A stretch of 64,000 bases of DNA, taken from positions 310,001 to 374,000 of the forward strand of contig NC_019697.1 in assembly GCF_000317145.1 (NCBI RefSeq), read 5' to 3'. Position numbers and translations under genes: made by a program. Shown one piece after another: positions 63,888 through 64,000 of the stretch; the first letter of the stretch is position 1, and each line of letters opens with the position of its first letter. The DNA comes from Chamaesiphon minutus PCC 6605 (GTDB lineage: Bacteria; Cyanobacteriota; Cyanobacteriia; Cyanobacteriales; Chamaesiphonaceae). The notes below the pieces were generated by a model that did not search any database, was not told the DNA's origin, and was given only the letters and a program-made list of their open reading frames with translations.

Positions 63888-64000
63888 GTGTCTTCTAGAG
63901 CTTTAAATAAAAAGAACCCCAAACAGAAACCCGACGAACCGATGGATCGCAAACCAGAAGATGGTAGATTCTTCGGCGGTATCGGTCAAATTGCGGGCGG
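63888..64000 (+). CDS. hypothetical protein, 3'-truncated by window edge
   Basis: GTG at 63888 preceded by GAGAGAGAAAG opens a frame that stays open to the window end (37 complete codons): a polar Lys/Pro-rich start (ALNKKNPKQKPDEPMDRKPE) then DGRFFGGIGQIAGG. Not recognised; the Gly-rich end might begin a hydrophobic or secreted part. An in-frame ATG lies at 63945. Confidence 0.5.
   Translation, partial: MSSRALNKKNPKQKPDEPMDRKPEDGRFFGGIGQIAG

Noticed and set aside
1-64000. CRISPR array, prophage or conjugative module
   Set aside because: No regularly spaced direct repeats with unique spacers, no cas, phage structural, integrase or relaxase genes were seen.

Overview
The window is a chromosomal segment of a cyanobacterium. 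The evidence is a set of lineage-typical genes: ntcA, psb27, an orange carotenoid protein gene next to a CrtW-type ketolase, a CrtR carotenoid hydroxylase, a sucrose-phosphate phosphatase, and BioY next to LspA. CGATCG and GCGATCGC (HIP1-like) words are also very frequent throughout. The genus cannot be fixed by eye; a Chamaesiphon-like unicellular form is only a weak guess.

Layout. 1-600: end of a HigA-type antitoxin gene and a decayed 3' half of a tRNA-Lys(CUU)-like gene. 0.97-9.1 kb: crtR, murA, a 1-Cys peroxiredoxin, purF and a membrane-anchored WD40 protein. 9.2-15.5 kb: UDP-xylose synthase, UDP-glucose dehydrogenase, one copy of an IS5-family element and a Wzc-like tyrosine autokinase, together a polysaccharide precursor and export-control locus. 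15.6-20.3 kb: 2-Cys peroxiredoxin, sucrose-phosphate phosphatase, topA. 20.4-32.4 kb, all on the minus strand: a surface-glycan cluster with the Wzm/Wzt ABC exporter, an FdtA/FdtB/QdtC-like set for a dTDP-3-acetamido-3,6-dideoxyhexose, an O-acyltransferase and five glycosyltransferases. 32.5-44.9 kb: housekeeping genes (surE, ureE, rpsF, ridA, ribE) around the photoprotection pair crtW/ocp, an XPB-like helicase, a MITE-like repeat, a pair of tiny coupled genes and a degenerate histidine kinase. 45-56 kb: a bifunctional-nuclease family protein, glyA, ntcA, fabI, lspA, bioY, psb27, a glycoside-hydrolase-like protein, a TPR protein and comF. 56.6-62.3 kb: a second glycan locus (cupin, sugar aminotransferase, two methyltransferases, glycosyltransferase) whose aminotransferase is split by a second, apparently identical IS copy. 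62.3-64 kb: tyrS and the start of a truncated gene.

How the genes work together. CrtR hydroxylates and CrtW ketolates carotenoids, giving the kind of ketocarotenoid that OCP binds to quench phycobilisomes. Ugd plus UXS convert UDP-glucose to UDP-xylose for the glycosyltransferases. The minus-strand cluster builds, decorates and exports an O-antigen-like glycan by the ABC route.

The most unusual signals are: (i) arrays of 7-nt tandem repeats that sit on or against the stop codons of about ten genes; (ii) the IS insertion that splits a sugar aminotransferase exactly in frame; (iii) repeat-derived in-frame inserts in the two methyltransferases just downstream; (iv) a 183-bp MITE-like element with perfect 22-bp ends; (v) a two-gene small-protein module at 40.2-40.6 kb. 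Coordinates and motifs were read by eye; no alignment or database search was run.
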